Shown in pieces: positions 14,921 through 22,707 of a stretch of 64,000 bases of DNA; the first letter of the stretch is position 1, and each line of letters begins with the position of its first letter. The notes beneath the pieces were generated by a model, which saw nothing but the letters and a program-made list of their open reading frames with translations, was not told where the DNA came from and searched no databases. The stretch is from Syntrophaceae bacterium. Its GTDB lineage: Bacteria; Desulfobacterota; Syntrophia; Syntrophales; PHBD01. The DNA lies in contig JABLXX010000005.1 of assembly GCA_013177825.1 (NCBI GenBank), forward strand, positions 62,001-126,000, in the 5' to 3' direction. A program made the translations under genes and the position numbers.

Positions 14921-16918
14921 ATGGGAAGCATTTTTCAACTGAAGGTGGAGGACGGCATCGGAGTGGTCACCTTCGACGTGGCGGGCGATGCCATGAACAC
15001 GTGGACGGAGCAGGCTTTCAAAGACTATTTCGCCCTCATGGACGATCTGGCGAAGGAGAAGGGTCTCAAGGGGATCCTCTTCATCTCCGGAAAGCCCGAA
15101 AACTTTCTCGCCGGGGCCAATCTCAAGATGATCTCGGAGCTGGAGAAACCGGAAGAGGTCCGGGAGGTGCTCGACACGTTCCACGGAGCTTTCGGGAAGA
15201 TGAACGCCCTGGGAATCCCCATCGTGGCGGCCATTCACGGCCACTGCCTGGGAGGCGGCCTCGAGTTCGCCCTGGCCTGCACGGCCCGGATCGCCAAGGA
15301 AGGGAAGAACACCGTCATCGGCCTGCCCGAGTGCAACGTAGGGCTCTTCCCCGGCGGCGGCGGGACCCAGCGCCTGCCGAGGCTCATCGGCTACGGCGCC
15401 TTCGAACTGATTCTCAAGGGAACGATGCTGCCGGCGGCCAAGGCCCTGGAGATGGGCATCATCGACCGGTTGATCCCGGCCGGCGGAGACCTCCTGGCGG
15501 AGGCGAAGAAGTTCCTGGCGGAGATCGTCGCCGGCAAGGCCGAACTGAAGCGGCCGGCCCAGGATTTCTCCCAGGTCGATGCCGTGGCGGACATGGCCAA
15601 ACAGGGGGTCCTCAAGGCCACCAAGGGCCGCGAGATCCCGGGTCCCATGCTGGCCCTGGATTCCATGCACCGGGGGCTAAAAGTCTCCCTCGACGAGGGC
15701 CTGAAAATTGAAAAGGACAACTTCGTCAAGGTGGTCATGGCTCCCCAGTCGAAGGGCAGCATCAACACATTCTTCATCAAGGGCCTGACGGACAAGCCGA
15801 AAAACATGATGTCGAAGGGATTCCAGCCCAAGGCCCTCAAGAAGGCAGCCGTCTTGGGCTTCGGCACCATGGGCCGGGGCATCGTCATCGAGATCCTCCG
15901 GAACACCCAGATCCCCGTGGTTGTGAAGGACGTCGAAGCGGCCCTCCAGCCGGGGAAGGATTTCGTGCAGAAGATCCTCACCGGCATGGCGGAAAAGAAA
16001 CGCCTCAAGGAACCCGTGGATGCCCTGATGGCCCGGATCATCGCTGTTTCCAACTACACGGCGGATTTCAAGGACGTGGACATCGTGGTCGAGGCGGTCT
16101 TCGAAGAAATCGGGGTCAAGGAGCAGGTCTACAAGGAGCTCTGCCCCGTCGTCCCGGCGGACTGCGTCATCGCGAGCAACACGTCGTCGCTGGCCCTCGA
16201 CAAGATGGCCCCCTACGTGACCAACCCGGAGCGCTTCGGCGGTCTCCACTTCTTCTCCCCCGTCTGGATGATGCAGCTCGTCGAGGTCATCCAGGGTGCG
16301 AAGACGACCCGGGAGACCGTGGACAACCTGCTCAACTTCGTGGCCCTCATCCGCAAGCGCCCCATCACCTGCAAGGACAACCCCGGCTTCGTCGTGAACG
16401 CCCTGATCTTCCCGTACATCATCAATGCGTTCCAGTACGTGGAGGAAGGGAACTCCATCGAGAAGGTGGACAAGGCCATGATGAAGTTCGGCATGCCCGT
16501 GGGGCCCGTCCGGTTGACGGACGAGGTGGGAATCGACGTCCCCGCCAAGGTCCTCAAGGGCATGGGCATCAACCAGAAGACGCTGGAGGCCGTGGTGGCC
16601 GACGGCCGCTGGGGCCTGAAGAAAAACGGAAAGGGCTTCTTCGTGAAGGACGGCTCCGTGGACCCGACGGTCCTGCCTCTCATCGCAAAGGCAGCCACGC
16701 CTCGCGAGCGCAACGATGAGCAGATTCAGGAAGGCATCATGGAGGCCATGCTGAAGGTCGGCAAGGATCTCCTGGACCGCAAGATCGTCGACGACGTCCG
16801 GATGATCGATGTCGGCATGATCTGGGGCGTGGGATTCCCGCCGGACAAGGGCGGCCCCATGAAGTGGGGGGACCTGACGGGCCTCAGCAAGAAGCTCTTC
16901 GGGAAGAACTTCTACTGA
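14921..16918 (+). CDS. Fused enoyl-CoA hydratase / 3-hydroxyacyl-CoA dehydrogenase (FadB/FadJ-type)
   Basis: Bifunctional beta-oxidation enzyme of 665 residues, a little shorter than FadB or FadJ. The N-terminal crotonase domain has both catalytic Glu (Glu115 in CLGGGLEF, Glu137 in LPECNVG) and the oxyanion GGGGTQRL. The NAD site is GFGTMG (313-318). Dehydrogenase residues are in SNTSS (419-423), His443 in HFFSPV and Glu455. A strong AAAGGAGGT precedes the ATG and a clean terminator follows, so it is monocistronic. The divergent MarR gene is a likely regulator. In a syntroph it may work in either direction. Confidence 0.94.
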   Translation: MGSIFQLKVEDGIGVVTFDVAGDAMNTWTEQAFKDYFALMDDLAKEKGLKGILFISGKPENFLAGANLKMISELEKPEEVREVLDTFHGAFGKMNALGIPIVAAIHGHCLGGGLEFALACTARIAKEGKNTVIGLPECNVGLFPGGGGTQRLPRLIGYGAFELILKGTMLPAAKALEMGIIDRLIPAGGDLLAEAKKFLAEIVAGKAELKRPAQDFSQVDAVADMAKQGVLKATKGREIPGPMLALDSMHRGLKVSLDEGLKIEKDNFVKVVMAPQSKGSINTFFIKGLTDKPKNMMSKGFQPKALKKAAVLGFGTMGRGIVIEILRNTQIPVVVKDVEAALQPGKDFVQKILTGMAEKKRLKEPVDALMARIIAVSNYTADFKDVDIVVEAVFEEIGVKEQVYKELCPVVPADCVIASNTSSLALDKMAPYVTNPERFGGLHFFSPVWMMQLVEVIQGAKTTRETVDNLLNFVALIRKRPITCKDNPGFVVNALIFPYIINAFQYVEEGNSIEKVDKAMMKFGMPVGPVRLTDEVGIDVPAKVLKGMGINQKTLEAVVADGRWGLKKNGKGFFVKDGSVDPTVLPLIAKAATPRERNDEQIQEGIMEAMLKVGKDLLDRKIVDDVRMIDVGMIWGVGFPPDKGGPMKWGDLTGLSKKLFGKNFY

Positions 16919-16950
16919 GACCGGGCGGCGTGATTCACCCGTAACGACCG

Positions 16951-16983
16951 GGGCCGGCGGGAAACCGCCGGCCCTTCTTTGTT
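16951..16983 (+). terminator. Intrinsic terminator of the fused beta-oxidation gene
   Basis: A perfect 10-bp stem GGGCCGGCGG (16951-16960) / CCGCCGGCCC (16965-16974) with a GAAA loop, followed by TTCTTTGTT, starts 33 bp after the stop codon. Confidence 0.9.
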
Positions 16984-17130
16984 CCTGACCTGTGCCATAA
17001 AGGCGCTGAACGGCCGGTCCGGAAGGACTCTTCCCTCCCCGTCATCCATGGGGGCGCGGACGGAATGGAAACAGGTCGAATCGTTGGTTGCAGCGCATAA
17101 AATAAGCTGACCTGTTTTCTTCGGTTTTCT

Positions 17131-17472
17131 TCACGACCGGATCATGACGAGCATCATCTTGAAGGACTTGACGGCCTGGAGCGCATGGGGCTCGCCGGCG
17201 GGCATGATGATCATTTCACCTGCCTTCAGCCGGTGCGGCCTGCCCGAAATGGAGATTTCCGCCTCGCCGTCCAGAACCAGAACCAAGGCATCGAAGGGCG
17301 CCGTGTGCTCGCTCAGACCCTGTCCTTCGTCGAAGGCAAACAGGGTGACCGTCCCGGTTTTCCGCCCCAGTACCTGCCGGCTCACCACGGAGCCCTCCTG
17401 GTAGGCCGCCAGGGCCGCTGTCTCAAGCACCCTGCCCCGGAGATCCGCCTCTTTCGCATCGATTCGTTCCAT
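17131..17472 (-). CDS. Small cupin-domain protein
   Basis: 113-residue single-domain cupin. Motif 1 is partly degenerate (EHTAPFDALVLVLDGEAEI) and motif 2 is HRLKAGEMIIMPAGEPHAL; the His and Glu residues could hold one metal ion. GGAGGT lies before the ATG at 17472. It starts 51 bp after the hcp stop, so it is probably the second gene of an hcp operon and may share its nitrosative-stress or anaerobic control. The reaction or ligand is unknown. Confidence 0.75.
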   Translation of the reverse strand: MERIDAKEADLRGRVLETAALAAYQEGSVVSRQVLGRKTGTVTLFAFDEGQGLSEHTAPFDALVLVLDGEAEISISGRPHRLKAGEMIIMPAGEPHALQAVKSFKMMLVMIRS

Positions 17473-17523
17473 GGTTTTACCTCCATCAGGAGAAGGGGGC
17501 AGGCTTGAAATCCGCCCCTGGAA

Positions 17524-19149
17524 TTATTTCAGGATTGCCGCCAGGTCCGCCTCCGCCGTTGTGATGGGCATGAGGCCGAAGTCCTTCACCAGGACATCCA
17601 GAACGCCCGGCGATACGAAGGCCGGCAGGGACGGCCCCAGGCGGATGTTCCGGATCCCCAGGTGGAGCAGCGTCAGCAGGATCGCCACGGCCTTCTGCTC
17701 GTACCAAGACAGGACCAGGGACAGGGGCAGTTCGTTCACCCCCACGCCGAAGGCCTCCGCCAGGGCCTGGGCGATCTTCACGGCCGAGTAGGCGTCGTTG
17801 CACTGGCCGACGTCGAGGAGCCGCGGGATCCCGCCGATGTCCCCCAGTTCGCGGTCGAAAAACCGGAACTTCCCGCAGGCCAGGGTGAGAATGACCGTGT
17901 CGGCCGGCGCCTTCTCGACGAACTCGGTGTAGTAGCTCCGCCCGGGCCGGGCACCGTCGCAGCCTCCCACGAGGAAGAAGTGCCGGATCTTCCCGGCCTT
18001 CACCGCTTCCACCACCGCGCCCGCCACGGAGAGGACCGCGTTCCTCCCGAACCCGACGGTGACGGACTTCTCCCCTGTCTCCTCCGTGAATCCCGGCAGG
18101 GACAGGGCCTTGTCGATCACCGCGGAAAAGGACTCCCGATCGAGATGCGGGATGCCCGGCCACCCGACGGCTCCGGTGGTGAAGATCCGGTCCGCGTATT
18201 CCTCCCGGGGCTTCTGGAGGCAGTTGGTCGTCATCAGGATCGCCCCGGGGAAGGCGGTGAATTCCCGGTGCTGGTTCTGCCAGGCCGTCCCGTAGTGGCC
18301 GTACAGGTGCGGATATTTTTTCAGGCCGGGATAGCCGTGGACCGGCAGCATCTCGCCGTGGGTGTACACGTCGATCCCCTTTCCCGCGCTCATGCGGAGG
18401 ATCTGTTCGAGGTCCATCAGGTCGTGGCCGGAGACGAGAATGGCCTTCCCCGGCCTCGTTCCCAGGGGCACCTGCGTCGGCACCGGATGGCCGTAGGTCT
18501 CCGTGTGGGCCGCATCCAGGATCTCCATGGCCCGGAGGTTGATCGCACCGCATTTCAGGACGAGTCCCAGAAGATCCGGCACGCCGAGGCTTTCGTCGAG
18601 CGTCGACGCCAGACCCTCGTGGCAGAATCCGTAGACGGCCTCATCCTCCCGGCCCAGGATTCGGGCGTGGTCCGCATAGGCGGCAACGCCCTTGAGCCCG
18701 TACGTCAGGAGTTCCCGAAGAGAGCGAATGTTCAAATCGAGGCTGTCCGCCGTCGGGATGCCGACCTCCTCCCCCTGGCGGACGAGACCCTCCAGGGAAT
18801 CCGCCGGGGCGAACGAGAAGGCCTTTCCCTCCGGTGGTGTGCCGCCCGCTCCAAGAATCTTCTCCCGGAGGGCGTCCCTTCTTTCCGCACATTCGCGAAC
18901 CAGCGCGGCGATCCTCTCGGGATCGAAGTTGACGTTGGTCAGGGTCGCAAAGAGAGCCCGCACGGTAAACGGGCCGGCCCCGGAATCGACAAGTCCCATC
19001 CGTCGGGCCGCGAGCACGGTCCCGGAATATCCCTTCAGGGCATGAACCAGCAGGTCCTGCAGGACCGCCACCTCGGGAGGCTTTCCGCACACACCGCCTT
19101 TTTCACATCCCGTTCCTTTCGCCGTCTGCTCGCACTGAAAACAAAACAT
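17524..19149 (-). CDS. hcp: Hydroxylamine reductase / hybrid cluster protein
   Basis: Cytoplasmic iron-sulfur-oxygen enzyme that reduces hydroxylamine or NO in nitrosative-stress defence. The ATG at 19149 follows AGGAGGA and gives 541 residues, as expected. The N-terminal Cys spacing (Cys3, 6, 15, 21: CX2CX8CX5C) is the class found in strict anaerobes. Hybrid-cluster regions include GHD, THGEMLP, NCLQ, GGCDGARPGR and CGKFRFFD. A much longer open frame runs upstream, but its extra part is not Hcp. It is probably controlled by the FNR/HcpR-like site at 19224-19239. Confidence 0.95.
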   Translation of the reverse strand: MFCFQCEQTAKGTGCEKGGVCGKPPEVAVLQDLLVHALKGYSGTVLAARRMGLVDSGAGPFTVRALFATLTNVNFDPERIAALVRECAERRDALREKILGAGGTPPEGKAFSFAPADSLEGLVRQGEEVGIPTADSLDLNIRSLRELLTYGLKGVAAYADHARILGREDEAVYGFCHEGLASTLDESLGVPDLLGLVLKCGAINLRAMEILDAAHTETYGHPVPTQVPLGTRPGKAILVSGHDLMDLEQILRMSAGKGIDVYTHGEMLPVHGYPGLKKYPHLYGHYGTAWQNQHREFTAFPGAILMTTNCLQKPREEYADRIFTTGAVGWPGIPHLDRESFSAVIDKALSLPGFTEETGEKSVTVGFGRNAVLSVAGAVVEAVKAGKIRHFFLVGGCDGARPGRSYYTEFVEKAPADTVILTLACGKFRFFDRELGDIGGIPRLLDVGQCNDAYSAVKIAQALAEAFGVGVNELPLSLVLSWYEQKAVAILLTLLHLGIRNIRLGPSLPAFVSPGVLDVLVKDFGLMPITTAEADLAAILK

Positions 19150-19196
19150 GGCATCCTCCTGTCCCGGCGCATCGGGGGCGCCGTCCGTTTTCGGAA

Positions 19197-19239
19197 TACA
19201 TAACCCGCTGCGCCGCGGCAGTCCTTGACTTAAATCAAG
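19197..19239 (-). promoter_or_regulatory. FNR/HcpR-type site and -10 element upstream of hcp
   Basis: A 16-bp near-palindrome CTTGACTTAAATCAAG (19224-19239; 14 of 16 positions symmetric) resembles the CRP/FNR-family consensus TTGAT-N4-ATCAA. A candidate -10 (TATGTA, 19202-19197 on the minus strand) puts the transcript start near 19190, so the site is centred at about -41.5, the class II activator position. The divergent gene at 19285 could share it. Confidence 0.7.
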
Positions 19240-19284
19240 AGTTCTGCTCTTTTCCTCCCACGATCCCCATGAAAGGAGCCCCCG

Positions 19285-20136
19285 ATGGAAACCGCCTCCT
19301 GGCTGACAGGACAGATCCGCGAATTCGCCCGGACAAGCCCGGACAACTCCCTCAGGAATCATGGCGGCGAGAGGGCCTGGCAGGAGCCGCTCGTGGGGTT
19401 CGCCGGCGGGGCCGATCCCCTCTTTGTCCGGCTGAAGGAGGACATCGGTGATTTTTACTGGACGCCCGGGGAGATCTTCAGCCTGACCTTCCCGGACCGG
19501 CCCTTTCTGCCGGAGGACCTGACCGTCGCCAGCTGGGTTCTTCCCCAGACGAAGGCGACAAAGGAAGACAACCGGCACCTCGACGAGCGCCCCTCGGAGC
19601 GCTGGGCCCGCTCCCGGAAGTTCGGCGAAGAGTTCAACGTACTGCTCGCCCGCCACGTCGTGGACCGGCTCCGGGAAAAGGGGATCGACGCCGTGGCCCC
19701 GTCTCTCGGCTCCCCCCTCTGGGGATGGCGGGAGTCGACCCGGTACGGGTTCTCCTCCACCTGGTCGGAACGGCATACCGCCCATGCAGCGGGCCTGGGC
19801 ACCTTCGGCCTCTGCGACGGCCTCATCACGCCGGCGGGAAAGGCCATGCGCTGCGGCTCCGTCGTGGCGGCATTTCCGTCTTCTCCTCCGGCGCGGCCTT
19901 ACCGCGATCATCATGCCTGGTGCCTCTTCTTCACCGATGGAACCTGCGGAAAGTGCATTCCCCGCTGCCCCGCCGGGGCCATCACGGAGCAGGGGCACGA
20001 CAAGAGCCGATGCCGGGCCTTCCTGTTCGAAACGGTGGCACCTTACACGAAAGAGCGGTTCGGGTTCGAAAGCTATGGCTGCGGCCTCTGCCAGACGGGC
20101 GTTCCCTGTGAATCGCGCATTCCCTTGAAGGCATGA
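19285..20136 (+). CDS. QueG-like iron-sulfur protein
   Basis: 283-residue redox protein related to epoxyqueuosine reductase. The C-terminal ferredoxin part has CGKCIPRCPAGAI (near 219-231) and CGLCQTGVPC (near 266-275), giving ligands for two [4Fe-4S] clusters, although the second set is irregular. The central WSERHTAHAAGLGTFGLCDGLIT matches the family. It is divergent from hcp across 135 bp with an FNR-like site, and overlaps the next gene by 4 bp. The substrate is unknown; queuosine synthesis is only one option because two other paralogues lie nearby. Confidence 0.75.
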   Translation: METASWLTGQIREFARTSPDNSLRNHGGERAWQEPLVGFAGGADPLFVRLKEDIGDFYWTPGEIFSLTFPDRPFLPEDLTVASWVLPQTKATKEDNRHLDERPSERWARSRKFGEEFNVLLARHVVDRLREKGIDAVAPSLGSPLWGWRESTRYGFSSTWSERHTAHAAGLGTFGLCDGLITPAGKAMRCGSVVAAFPSSPPARPYRDHHAWCLFFTDGTCGKCIPRCPAGAITEQGHDKSRCRAFLFETVAPYTKERFGFESYGCGLCQTGVPCESRIPLKA

Positions 20137-20774
20137 AAGCGCATCACACCATCGGCCTGCTCCGGAGCGGCCGGCCCGTTACCCTTGCCGCCCTGGGCGA
20201 TTCCCTGACCCGGGGCTGGATGGTCCGCAGGGGATACCTCGACTACCTGGCGGAGATGCTCCGCCGGGAGTACCCGGCCTGCGATCTCCGGATCGTTAAC
20301 GAGGGCCTCCCCGGCGATACGGCGGACTGCGGCCTGTACCGGCTCGAGACGGACATCCTGGACGTGAAGCCGCACTGCGTCCTCGTCCAGTACGCCATCA
20401 ACGACGCCTCCCTGGGCTTCACGACGGGCCAGTTCAAGCGGACCATCCGGGGCATCGTCGAGAAGATCCGCCGCGCTGGAGAGGCAGAGATCGTTCTTGT
20501 CACGTCCAGTTTCATCGGCGACAACCGTGAGAACGGCATCGTGGAAGAGTATTACGGAGTTCTCGCGGACCTCGGAGCGGAGGAGGGACTGCCCGTCGCC
20601 CGAGTGCACGAACACTGGAAGCGGAAGGTCGCCGAGGGGGTGGACTGGCGCTCCCTTGTCCAGTTCGACTTCGTCCACCCCACCATGGAGGGTTACCGGT
20701 ACATGGCCGAGGCCGTCATGGAGATTTTCCGGGAGGATCACGCGGAGGGACTGCAGGAAGCCCCACAGCGCTGA
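20133..20774 (+). CDS. SGNH/GDSL-family hydrolase
   Basis: 213-residue serine esterase or lipase fold without signal peptide. All four SGNH blocks are visible: GDSLT (nucleophile Ser, about residue 24), the block II Gly in NEGLPGDTAD, AIND (block III) and DFVHP (block V Asp and His). It is translationally coupled to the QueG-like gene by a 4-bp ATGA overlap. The substrate may be an acyl ester or a deacetylation target on sugars; not resolvable here. Confidence 0.88.
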   Translation: MKAHHTIGLLRSGRPVTLAALGDSLTRGWMVRRGYLDYLAEMLRREYPACDLRIVNEGLPGDTADCGLYRLETDILDVKPHCVLVQYAINDASLGFTTGQFKRTIRGIVEKIRRAGEAEIVLVTSSFIGDNRENGIVEEYYGVLADLGAEEGLPVARVHEHWKRKVAEGVDWRSLVQFDFVHPTMEGYRYMAEAVMEIFREDHAEGLQEAPQR

Positions 20775-20841
20775 TGGAATCACGGCGGCGGCGCGGTCTG
20801 CGGGCGGCGCCGAACAGCGGATGAATTCAAAGGAGAAGCAG

Positions 20842-21654
20842 ATGCCCGTAACAGACTTGATCTCGACGCCCGAGGACCGGCGGATCCTGCGACGAATTCT
20901 TACAGCCGGCCGGCATGGAGCCGGGAGCGCCGATGGAGGGGAGCTGACCGCCCGCCTGGGCCTCCTGTTCCTGGGCGCACCTTATGAAGCGTCCACCCTT
21001 GAAGGAGGGAAGGGCTCCCGCGAACCGCTCGTGATCAACCTGCAGGCCTTCGACTGCTTCACCTTCGTGGAGTCCGTGACCGCCCTCGCCCTGACGATCC
21101 TCGTCGGCAAAACGTCGTTCGAGGCCTTCGCCGAAAATCTGGAGCGCCTGCGTTACCGCCGGGGAATCCGCGGGGACTATGCATCCCGCCTCCATTACTT
21201 CACCGACTGGCTCGGCGACAACCGGCGGCTGGGCATCCTTCGCGACGTGACCCGGGAGCTGGGCGGGCGTCCCCTTCCGAAACCGATCCGCTACATGTCG
21301 GACCATTCCGGATCCTACCCGCCCCTGGCCGACGGGACATTGCTGAACGCGGTGCGCCGGGCCGAACGCAATCTCTCGAGGCGGTGCCGGTATTTTCTTC
21401 CGAGGGACGTCATCGAAGAAGCGGAACCGCTGATCCGGGAGGGAGACCTGATCGGCGTCACCACCGCCGCAGAGGGCCTCGACGTCGTCCACGCCGGCCT
21501 GGCCGTCCGGAGGAGCGACCGCCTTCACCTGCTCCACGCATCCCGGCCCGGGGGTGGGGTTGTAATTACGGGAGAACGCCTGCACCGCTACGTCGCCGGA
21601 CGCGGGGACGCCACCGGTATCGTCGCGGGCCGGCTGAGACCGGCGCAGCAATAG
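20842..21654 (+). CDS. DUF1460 amidase-like protein (NlpC/P60-type cysteine peptidase fold)
   Basis: 270 residues from the ATG at 20842, six nt after AAAGGAG; the in-frame ATG at 20821 is less likely. The conserved nucleophile is in FDCFTFVES and the His in DVVHAGLAV, as in the DUF1460 family annotated as N-acetylmuramoyl-L-alanine amidase-like. GDYASRLHYFTDW is also typical. No signal peptide is visible, so it should act on imported peptidoglycan fragments in the cytoplasm, in keeping with the recycling cluster that follows. Its exact bond specificity is inferred from the family. Confidence 0.8.
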   Translation: MPVTDLISTPEDRRILRRILTAGRHGAGSADGGELTARLGLLFLGAPYEASTLEGGKGSREPLVINLQAFDCFTFVESVTALALTILVGKTSFEAFAENLERLRYRRGIRGDYASRLHYFTDWLGDNRRLGILRDVTRELGGRPLPKPIRYMSDHSGSYPPLADGTLLNAVRRAERNLSRRCRYFLPRDVIEEAEPLIREGDLIGVTTAAEGLDVVHAGLAVRRSDRLHLLHASRPGGGVVITGERLHRYVAGRGDATGIVAGRLRPAQQ

Positions 21655-21768
21655 ACTCCGGCATCCCGGGTCTCGACGGGCCGGCCGGTTTGCCACGGGA
21701 CGGGATATCGAGAAAGCGGAAGATGTTTTTTTTACATGAACCTGCCGATGGGGAGAGAGGAAGACCGC

Positions 21769-21817
21769 GTTCCATCAGGCCTGAAATCGGGGAAAACGGT
21801 TTCAGGTCCGATGGAAC
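21769..21817. repeat. Large inverted repeat between convergent genes
   Basis: 18-nt arms at 21769-21786 and 21800-21817 (GTTCCATC and GATGGAAC outside, CCTGAAA and TTTCAGG inside, two mismatches) around a 13-nt loop. It lies between the ends of the DUF1460 gene and the minus-strand winged-helix gene. No clear U-tract follows on either strand, so it may be an mRNA 3' stabiliser or a weak bidirectional terminator. Confidence 0.6.
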
Positions 21818-21854
21818 GTGAATGTTTCGGTGGAAACGGACGCTGCCCGGACCT

Positions 21855-22343
21855 TCAGTCCGCAGCTCCCGACTCCGGCGTTGCGGACTCTGCGGCGGCG
21901 TACATGCCCCGTTTCACTTTCCGGACCTTGCCCCGTTTCTCGGCCGCGTAAATGACGCCCCAGATCTGCTGTTCCGAGAGGCCCGTACTGGCCTTCAGGT
22001 CCGACGTGGTGACTCCGGAGGGGTTTTCCCGGATCAACTCCAGAACCCGGTCCGTGTTGGAGGATCCCTGAATCCTGCGGCCTCCCGCCCGTCTGTTTCG
22101 CATCGCCGTTTTGTCTGACTTTTTCTCTTTCCCTGCCTTTTTCGCCCTGACTCCCTTCCCGGCTTTTATGGCCTTTTTCGGTGTCCGGCCTTTTCTTCTC
22201 CTGGGCTCCTCGCGCACTTCCTGCGCCACCGACAGAATCAGGCTCTGGATCTTGTCGAAGTACGTCTCGACAAACGCCTGGCTGCCTTCTATTTCGATTT
22301 CCATGGAAGACGGATTGAACTTGATACGGTAGTTTCCGCCCAT
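21855..22343 (-). CDS. Lys/Arg-rich linker plus winged-helix protein, function unknown
   Basis: 162 residues after AAGGAGG. The N-terminal ~45 residues carry a short beta-type motif (KFNPSSMEIEIEGSQAFVE). The middle (about 46-92) is very rich in Lys and Arg with GRTPKKA-like, AT-hook-like patches. The C-terminal part (about 96-150) reads as a winged helix (RVLELIRENPSGVTTSDLK, TGLSEQQIWGVIYAAEKRG). It is probably a DNA-binding, possibly nucleoid-associated regulator. The AT-rich palindromes 60-110 bp upstream may be its own operator. No family name recognised. Confidence 0.7.
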   Translation of the reverse strand: MGGNYRIKFNPSSMEIEIEGSQAFVETYFDKIQSLILSVAQEVREEPRRRKGRTPKKAIKAGKGVRAKKAGKEKKSDKTAMRNRRAGGRRIQGSSNTDRVLELIRENPSGVTTSDLKASTGLSEQQIWGVIYAAEKRGKVRKVKRGMYAAAESATPESGAAD

Positions 22344-22401
22344 ACTTACGCCTCCTTTTCATAGTAGTTCATTGTATGTTTTGTGGGAGAGTAAATAACG
22401 G

Positions 22402-22456
22402 ATTGAGTTTTGTCAAGATAAATATCTGCTGATATTGAACGTTTATAAAACTCAAT
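22402..22456. promoter_or_regulatory. Nested palindromes in an AT-rich patch
   Basis: Outer arms ATTGAGTTTT (22402-22411) and AAAACTCAAT (22447-22456) are perfect complements. Inside lies AATATC-TGCT-GATATT (22421-22436). The patch is markedly more AT-rich than the surroundings and sits upstream of the divergent winged-helix gene. A likely operator or promoter region; no clear -35/-10 pair chosen. Confidence 0.5.
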
Positions 22457-22707
22457 GGCAATATCGAGATTTCATCGGCAACTCACAGGCGTCATATCAA
22501 TCTCGCATATCCCGTCGGATCAGCGAAACGAATCCTCCGGTTACAGAAGCAATGGTCGAGCAGAGGATTTATAGTCCGATGCATCCGTGCATCATGGAAC
22601 TCAACACAGCCATGCGGATTTCCTTGACAGAAGAACCATGGAGAAGTCAAGAATGCGTCCAGCATCCGGCAGCTCAACCGGATGCATTCTTGCGAGGGGT
22701 GGGGTTC
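22457..22707. other. Non-coding stretch before the double-hotdog gene
   Basis: Together with the palindrome patch this makes a 364-bp gap (22344-22707). An open frame on the plus strand crosses it but shows no family likeness or good start. One hairpin, GCATCCGG (22662-22669) with CCGGATGC (22678-22685), lies 23 bp before the next start codon. Nothing else supportable is seen. Confidence 0.45.

Noticed and set aside
16984..17130. tRNA or small gene after the beta-oxidation terminator
   Set aside because: No cloverleaf can be formed and no frame is supported; repeated GACCTGT/ACAGGTC words are too short to call.
17662..19203. A 513-codon open frame on the plus strand over hcp
   Set aside because: hcp on the other strand has all cluster motifs and a good ribosome site; the antisense frame has none.
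22435..22707. N-terminal extension of the double-hotdog protein
   Set aside because: The 91 extra residues show no likeness to the family, cross two palindromic sites and begin in AT-rich promoter-like DNA. The ATG at 22708 starts the recognisable domain.
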